Origin: Pseudoscleropodium purum | Taxonomy: Eukaryota; Streptophyta; Bryopsida; Hypnales; Brachytheciaceae | Direction: 5' to 3' | NCBI GenBank assembly: GCA_963969395.1 | Contig: OZ017795.1 | Span: forward strand, 10,912,001-10,976,000 | Length of the DNA stretch: 64,000 nucleotides | The notes under the pieces: model-generated | What the model was told of the DNA's origin: nothing | Seen by the model: only the letters and a program-made list of their open reading frames with translations | Databases searched by the model: none | In this document: positions 57,412 to 64,000 of the stretch, piece after piece | Layout of the letters: the number at the start of each line of letters is the position of its first letter | How positions within the stretch are numbered: position 1 is the stretch's first letter | Translations under genes and position numbers: made by a program

Positions 57412-58824
57412 ATGGAATTCCTTTCGAATTTGAGTGCAGAGGATCTCGCCAAGGTTGTTGCCGTTTTGAAGGAATTGCAACCACTGCTACCGTCCCCCTC
57501 CGCCGCACCTCCACTCTCTGTACCCTCCGTGGTCCCTTCTCCTTCATCTGTCCCTTCTCCTCCATCCACTACCTCTCACGGCTTATCCTCTTCACTCTCT
57601 CGGCCCTCTGTCTCTTCTCGTCGACCGTCTCCCTCTCCCTCAACTTGTAGTCTACCTCTTTTCTCAGGACCTACTCGACCCCCTCTTCTTGTTCGTCCCC
57701 GATCGCAGCCCCTGGCTTCTGCCGCGCCCCATCACGGTGCACTTGCCCGACCCGCAGTCAACACATCTACTTCAACACTGACCAAGCCATTTGCAAGAAG
57801 GAGGACAAAGGGTGCTACATCTTCAAATGTTGGAGTTGGCGTGACGGTTATGGAGGCAGATCCAGGACCTACTCGTGAACGCATATTTCGTATGAAGGCC
57901 CCCAAATACTCCCAAAATGCAAGTGGTGACAAATTCTATGGCAGGAAGTATCTTCATACATACCATTATTCTGCATATTTAGATTATCTTGATGCTCAAG
58001 CCAAAATCAATTGGTGGTTTACAAATCCTGCTGATGAAGAAGTTTATGATGTTTTATTTTCAAACTATAAAAACAATATAGATGCTAGAAAAAAATGCAA
58101 TAAATTCATTGAGCAGAGGATTGATGGTTTGGGAGCACTTCAATTTGTTATCAATGGTTTATCTTCACAATTGCGGTGGGAGGTAGATGATGTCTACCTC
58201 TATTTTATGGACCACAAACAAAACTATCAAAAAATATACAATGAGCGTGTAGAGAAACAGAAGGAGGATGGAAGAACCATTGAAGATGTGGAAGGTGAGG
58301 ATGATGGTTTAGCCCTTACTACTCTCAACGTTGACAACATTGTAGAAGATGCAAACATTGATGCTTGTGGAGAAGACATGGTTGTGAATGAAGAAGGTCT
58401 TGTCCCAGAACAAGTTCCTGATATTGGGATTGAAGAGGACGAAGGAATCTCTCGAAGGAGTAAGCGGATAAGAAAGGGGGGTCCTTCAACATCCAAAAAA
58501 AACAAGAAAGTCTCCGATGTATCTAGAGATGCATCCATAGAAGATCTTCAATGGGAAGAACTCACATTTTTTGACAAGACAACTCTAGTACAGAAGCTAA
58601 TGGGTGTTGACTCTCAGTTTGATGTAGAGAAATTTGTTCGGACATGGATTGGAGATAGGAAGAAACTTCATGAGTCATATCCCAAAATAAAGAATGCAAG
58701 GTCTATGGAAGATTCTTCAGTCATTGAAGCGGTAGCAGAATGGGCCTTCAAAACCAAGAAAGTGGTGTTTATTGGCTCCAAAGGTTTTGAAGGTATTAGT
58801 TTGGAGGATTGGAAAGTCATTTAG
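57412..58824 (+). CDS. Unknown 470-aa protein, intronless
   Basis: I take ATG 57412 (MEFLSNLSAEDLAKVVAVLK), nine codons inside the longest frame, because it follows a TATA box and opens an amphipathic helix. Residues 30-140 are Ser/Pro-rich low complexity. About 155-285 looks globular (GDKFYGRKYLHTYHYSAYLD; KINWWFTNPADEEVYDVLFS). 285-355 is acidic. Next come basic runs (RRSKRIRKGGPSTSKKNKK) that could be a nuclear signal, then a C-terminal globular part with FVRTWIGDRKKLHESYPKIK. No family recognised. An intact intronless ORF next to gene fragments and a convergent Tnp2 transposase suggests a transposon accessory protein, but a lineage-specific host gene is possible. Confidence 0.6.
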   Translation: MEFLSNLSAEDLAKVVAVLKELQPLLPSPSAAPPLSVPSVVPSPSSVPSPPSTTSHGLSSSLSRPSVSSRRPSPSPSTCSLPLFSGPTRPPLLVRPRSQPLASAAPHHGALARPAVNTSTSTLTKPFARRRTKGATSSNVGVGVTVMEADPGPTRERIFRMKAPKYSQNASGDKFYGRKYLHTYHYSAYLDYLDAQAKINWWFTNPADEEVYDVLFSNYKNNIDARKKCNKFIEQRIDGLGALQFVINGLSSQLRWEVDDVYLYFMDHKQNYQKIYNERVEKQKEDGRTIEDVEGEDDGLALTTLNVDNIVEDANIDACGEDMVVNEEGLVPEQVPDIGIEEDEGISRRSKRIRKGGPSTSKKNKKVSDVSRDASIEDLQWEELTFFDKTTLVQKLMGVDSQFDVEKFVRTWIGDRKKLHESYPKIKNARSMEDSSVIEAVAEWAFKTKKVVFIGSKGFEGISLEDWKVI

Positions 58825-58951
58825 AAATGACTAATGTTTTGAATGACATTCATTATACAATTACATTTATCTTCCTTGAGAAATACCAAGTCTCTTTGGT
58901 TTCCAATTTCAAAAATTTAATTTAATTTAAAACTCCAAAGTCATGTGAACA

Positions 58952-59600
58952 TTAATCCCTAAATTTCAATTGGCCCTACAGGGCCAAAATGTGACTTTGG
59001 GTAGTCTTCTAATTGAACAAATCTTATTACAATTTTTTGAAACTTTTTCTGAAGCTAGAAAAACACACACGCTTTTTGGACATATAATATTTTTTTGGAT
59101 TGGTGCCTAAGTGCAAAAGTTAGGGCACAACAAGTAAAAAACAAAGGTAAGCAAGTAGCCCAAAAGATTCACAAAAAGTCAAAATTAATTTGGATTAATT
59201 TTTTTTTAAATGTTGTTTTTTTGACAAAATGTGAAGCTTTGATTCATTCTATTTAGACTTGTGATGAAAAAGTTATGATCAATCTTGTTTTTCGAGCACT
59301 GTAAAAATCTTTTTGAAAAAATAACTTGTAGCATTTATTTTTTAATGCAATTTTCACAATTTTTCTAAAAACATTGTTCGGCAAAGTTCAACATGCTTGT
59401 TAGAACAATGTCACCATTGGAATTATTGTATTTCAATTCCATCTTAGAACTACTAACAATTTAGCTTTTTTGTTAAATCTTAGACCTAATTTTATTTAAC
59501 AATTTAAAAAAGAATTAAAGTCAATTACATTTTCATTGAAAAAATTTTCCTAGAGTTTCAACACAATTCCCATTTAAATTGCTTTAGAAAAAATCAATTG
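58952..59600. mobile_element. Family-1 TTAA element, copy G (diverged; right end not defined)
   Basis: TTAA at 58952-58955 followed by TCCCTAAATTTC, a one-base variant of the CCCCTAAA terminus. The interior shares blocks with copy D (gggccaaaatgtgactttgg/gggtag, 'aagctttga.tcatt', 'aagttatga', 'accattgg.attgt', 'tttcaattcca'). The right terminus could not be located. Confidence 0.5.
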
Positions 59601-60089
59601 CTTCTCCAATTAGATAAGTTCAAGAAATATGCCACTTACACCTTCTTGATCATTATTTACTATCATTTATATAGTCACTAAAAATTTACACTATTTTAGG
59701 CAGATGCACAATAATTTTGACTATAACAAAAAAAAATCATTTTAAATTTTTAAATGATTCCCAAAATATTTTTGTCATTTCATGTAACAATATCATGTGT
59801 ACTAAATTCATCAAATACATTGTGAGATTTTAGTGAGGATTAAGTGGATAAAAATAAAATGGACACTTAACAATTAAGAACAACTCATGGAATAACATGT
59901 TTTAACATAACAAATTCAAAATCAAAGCAAAGATACAACAATTAAAAAGAAAGAAAGGAATAAAGGTGATGTATATTTAAAAAAGAAAAACAAATACAAA
60001 ATATAAATAATAAAATAGTATTTCATATAATATAATCAATGAAATACTTGAATATATTCCTATGTAGTACCACTAATAGTAATTGATTA

Positions 60090-63000
60090 TTAAAGATACC
60101 TAGGTGTTGTGTCCTCTAATTCATAAGCAATTTGAATGTTATTTCGCTCCAACTCTTGATTGCCTAGAGTAGGCAATAAAATGAATTTATGTAGAATTGA
60201 AGAGACCGGATGAACAATCAATTGCGAATGTTGTCTTATTGTCTTCTCCAAAAATGTCATATTCATAATAGGATGAAGCAATGGATTATTATCACTATCA
60301 CATAACATTTCAAAATGTTGAGAAGCAAAGAATACATTGAGCTCTGCATCAACTTCATGCACAAAAAAAGATTTTATAACTACCTTCGAAGGATGAATTG
60401 AATTGGAGTTTACAACCACGGTATCCCCTAATTGATATAATTGACCTTTTAATACAATTGCTCGAAAAGGATAAATCCAATTGTTCAATTTGTCCACATC
60501 ACCATAGAAAGCATGGTCCTCAGTATAATGAGTTTTCAATGAATCATGTACTCCAAGGGTCTGTGGTGTGACTCTATTCTTCCGTTTTGGTCCGATTAAA
60601 ATCCCTTTTTGTTGTATCATATTTTTGCATGAGCAATCAGAGGGTAGCACTAGAAATTGATTTTTCCACATGAGTAAAGCTTCTGCTTGAGAAGAAACCT
60701 TTAAAATACATTGGTTATGCCATTCCGGGCATACTTTTGGATTTGTGATGGGATAGAGACACATTGAAGACTCTTGTATCTTACTGTGAATTTGAAGCAA
60801 TGCTCGATCTTCAAGATATAGTCCATCATTATCATGGTTCATTTGAGAGGTCGTATTTGTAAATAAAATTCGAGTGTAGTATAATGCAAAACTTACATCA
60901 TACAAGTAATGATTTGTATTTCTACTTGTTCGCATATAAGCACTAACCTCCCGTTCAAATTTGTAGCACCAATAAACATCTTGAGGACCATGTTGTAATA
61001 TATCATCCATCAAATGCCCAGCGCCTACTACATGCTCTAGAACTGATTGTCTTTGTCCTCCATGTTCAATGCAAAGTTTTCTCCAAACTTTGAATAAGTC
61101 TCGTGCTATGTTGATGTCATGCATTGACCATCCATAAGTACGAGTGTAAGAATAATATAGTCTTCCAATATTCACTAGAACCAATCCAATATGAATGAAT
61201 TTTGATCTAAAATCAACTTGAATGTGAGTCATGGTGTAATGAAGGCACCACATTATATATAATTGATATTCTTCTGCCTTGAAGAATTTGAGACGTGAGG
61301 TAGGAGCTTGAGGCCATCTTCCTACCATAGTCTTCAAACGAGCAACATGCACTATTGCTAGTGCTTTTTCTATATTTGACTTCTCACTAGCTGTTTTACC
61401 ATATGTATTGATAAATTCTTCAATGTATTTTTTAAAGATATTTAAAGATATACAATGCATTCCATCAAATACTAAATCTAAGGATAAATCAAATCCATAT
61501 AATGCATGTAAACGCCATAACGGAGATTTTCCAGTGATGCCTACATGGGAAAAAATTGCAACGAGAGAGAAGATTGAATGTTATTGTAGAATAAATTGCA
61601 ATTGCACTGAATTCTAAAATTAAATAACAATATATTTTTGAATGAAGTAGGAAATTTCAACTAAAAAACTGTCAATGTTATTAAGTTTCAAAACATTATA
61701 ACAAAAATGAAACAAGTTGGTTACCTAAAGAATTTGACAATGTTGCACGTTGTTCAGGTGTTGAGACTTTCATCCACGAAGTCATTCCTGTGTTTAAATC
61801 ATCAATTGATTTTGGTGAAGCCATACGTAAATCAGGATCAAAGTCTTCCTTGAAGACTAATTTGTTTTGATCATCAAGTTCTTGTGGAACATAACAACGA
61901 CGGCAAGAACTATATCCACCATCTTTTAAATTTCCTGCTTTACATTGAGCAGGGTGGTCACCCGTGAAGATGAATAAGGCAGCACGAATCCTAAGGTCCA
62001 AATATATAATATCACACATGATTAGTGAAAAGTGTGTGAATAATTTCAAAATATAAATAATGTGTAAAAAATAATATTGTGTTGAATTTAAAATTTTGAA
62101 AGTAAATGAATTTATAATATAAAATAAAAATTAAATATATTGATAAAAGATTAGAAACACTAATTTTGAATAATTTAAAATAGTAATCTATAAATTTCAA
62201 AAAAATTAATAATAAAGAACAAATACAAAATAAAATAACATTCTAGATATGAAAAAAGACCTGCATTCTGAATGAACAAGGCTTTCATGAATTTTTTTTG
62301 GATCATATGAATACTGAACTTGGAATCCTTCAATATAAGCTTTTTCCATTTCATCAATAAAGGGGGTCATGAAATAATTCATGACATTGAATTCTGTAGA
62401 CTTATACAACTTCGTAGATGACAAAGGAATGAATACTATAGGCAATGGCCCAATGGATGATGTTTTACTACTATTAAGTATAGTAATTTCCAATGTCCAA
62501 CAATTCTTGTATGTTGTTCTTGTTGGTTGGAATCCATCCCAGTGCGCCAAAATGCTAAAATTACGTGGATCCCCCTACACTTGCATATATTCAATTGTCA
62601 AAATGTCTTTTAATATGTTAGAAATAGTACATCATTTATATCTTGGCATCAAGTAAAGAAAAGAGTTTTAGTAAAATTTAAAAAAGAAATATACATTGAA
62701 AATCCCTATGAAAATCAAGAGTATTAAAGTCCACATGAAATAATTACCTTCACCATACGTGGAGAAGCTTTGATGCGGTGTGAATAAGTTGTACAAATGA
62801 ATATGTACATATTGATATTTGCACGCCATCCTTTTTCCAACTCTAGTGCCCGATTACTTTGTGGAAAAGTACAATACTTTGTATTGCATTTAGTACATAT
62901 AATAGGCAACTCGTATAATTTTGTTGGATTCCAAAAATCACTCCAGAGTCTCACTTTACTACCATCCCAGAAGTTTTGTATAGATGCTGGGAAATCATCT

Positions 63001-64000
63001 AATCCTTTATCTAGCCATCTATCTTTAGCTTTCCACATAGTTAAAAACTCACTACAAAAAGTCCTAGAGTTGCATAATAGTGATATTTGCTCTATCACTG
63101 GTAAATAATCAAAAGATAAAATGTCTTTTCTCATTTTACCACACTCAGTGCAACTTTGGATGTCATCTTCTCTTCCAGTAAGTGGTTTCATTAAAATTGG
63201 CTCATGTTTATTACTAGCACTCCCTGTGCATAGATTATAACGAGAGGGTTTGAACATTCCCATAGTTTTATACAATTCATTCATATCTCTAAAAGATGCT
63301 GGTAAAGGAGCCCCCTCTAGAGTGCCATCCCAAGGATGAGGGAGCATTCTAATTAATGGTCCTATATTATAGTTTTGGAAATTAGTAGGAGAAGGAACAT
63401 TAGTAATATTAATGTCTTGAATGTTTTGGAAAAGAAGTGTAAATAGTTTGGTTTGGTTTGTTAGAGATGTATTACCAGAATCCAGAAGTGACTGCAATTC
63501 TAAAAGCTTTAGTTTTAGAGTTTTCTCTAATGATCCCTGAATGTTTTGATGATGATGTGTAGTTGGCTGATTAGTATGTATGGTTTGGAAGGCATCCTGA
63601 ACTTGGTCACCTTCTTCATCATGGACATCATCTTGGAGGTCTTCTAGGTTTAAGTGAGGGTCTACCCTATTTTTTATAATGACATGTGGATGAGAAGTAG
63701 GTAGTGGAGCACGTGCTTGCCTTTCAAGATCATCTTGTAAATGACGATTAATGGTTCGCCGGGTCAATACAATGTTTTTTCCTATACATCGAGTACAAAA
63801 ACAAGGTTCTGAATCTTCAATTGTTGTAGTAGTTCGTTGCTTTTTTTGCCCAATAACATCATAATTGGCATGCCTCTTCTTTGTTTTTGGATGTACTAAT
63901 TTGACTCCACTTTCTCTATCTTTGTAGGAATAATTACAAGAACAAGGAACTAGTACTGGTGTCCTACAACATGACCAATGAATTGAAGTTAAGGCTTTTA
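60090..64000 (-). CDS. Tnp2-type (CACTA/EnSpm-related) transposase, partial at the window edge
   Basis: Four exons: 64000 (open at the edge) to 62748, 62574-62261, 61990-61725 and 61540-60090. GT/AG sites and phases (0,2,1) agree, giving at least 1090 codons without a stop. Start of the frame: a Cys/His cluster (PCSCNYS, then PCFCTRCIGKNIVLTRRTIN and RH) typical of the zinc finger before Tnp2 domains. Core: GDPRNFSILAHWDGFQPTRT, AALFIFTGDHPAQCKAGNLK with GGYSSCRRC, and LWRLHALYGFDLSLDLVFDG with MHC, the layout of Transposase family tnp2. Such enzymes cut and paste elements with CACTA-like ends. The terminal repeats of this copy were not found, and the true start is beyond the window. The intact spliced frame suggests recent activity. 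Confidence 0.75.

Noticed and set aside
51000..58000. Helitron borders around the SEC5/SCYL mosaic
   Set aside because: CTRR and TC dinucleotide ends are too common to call by eye, and no convincing 3' hairpin was identified.
1..64000. tRNA, rRNA, snRNA genes or CRISPR arrays
   Set aside because: No cloverleaf-type or rRNA sequence was noticed, and no regularly spaced short repeats of CRISPR type exist in this eukaryotic sequence.

Overview
This window looks like nuclear DNA of a land plant, AT-rich and full of transposons. It has spliceosomal introns and plant-type genes: an organellar mTERF of the mTERF5 type, an HYL1/DRB1-like dsRNA-binding protein, and fragments of plant SEC5, SCY1-like kinase and cytosolic valyl-tRNA synthetase (ValRS). 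A TET/JBP-like dioxygenase relic and TTAA-flanked piggyBac-like repeats make a seedless plant (moss, lycophyte, fern) more likely than a flowering plant, but the species cannot be told from the sequence.

Only three genes look intact from start to stop or to the window edge: mTERF5-like (+, 10563-13703, four exons), DRB1/HYL1-like (-, 23495-26810, five exons) and a Tnp2-type transposase (-, 60090 to beyond 64000, four exons). For all three I could join exons with matching splice phases. Two long intronless ORFs, 40281-41939 and 57412-58824, are open but of unknown function.

The rest is layered mobile DNA. The largest object is a 16.6-kb element (27728-44325) with inverted ends, flanked by a 6-bp duplication (CAGGGG). 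It splits a ValRS pseudogene; without the element and one CAGGGG the ValRS frame is continuous across the join. Inside it are a decayed TET/JBP-like 2-oxoglutarate dioxygenase (33.3-34.8 kb), other minus-strand coding remnants, and a younger nested 3.3-kb TG...CA element (39818-43122; GTTAT duplication) carrying its own 553-aa ORF. Other elements are two non-autonomous families ending CCCCTAAA in duplicated TTAA, one nested in the other at the window start; an element made of two inverted 305-bp MITE-like arms around FCP1/NIF phosphatase fragments (18342-21445); a CACTA-like MITE (8987-9208); a GGG-ended element (16957-17577); and a foldback (49.1-49.7 kb).

Layout: 0-9.8 kb repeats; 9.8-13.8 kb mTERF5; 13.9-18.3 kb a dispersed repeat and a decayed unknown gene; 18.3-21.4 kb the phosphatase-carrying element; 23.5-26.8 kb DRB1; 27.4-46.5 kb ValRS pseudogene split by the giant element; 46.8-52 kb repeats; 52.1-57.1 kb intron-containing fragments of SEC5, SCYL and unknown genes, all on the minus strand; 57.4-58.8 kb unknown ORF; 60-64 kb transposase. 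Many pseudogene stops (CAG to TAG, CGA to TGA, TGG to TAG) fit deamination of methylated cytosine.
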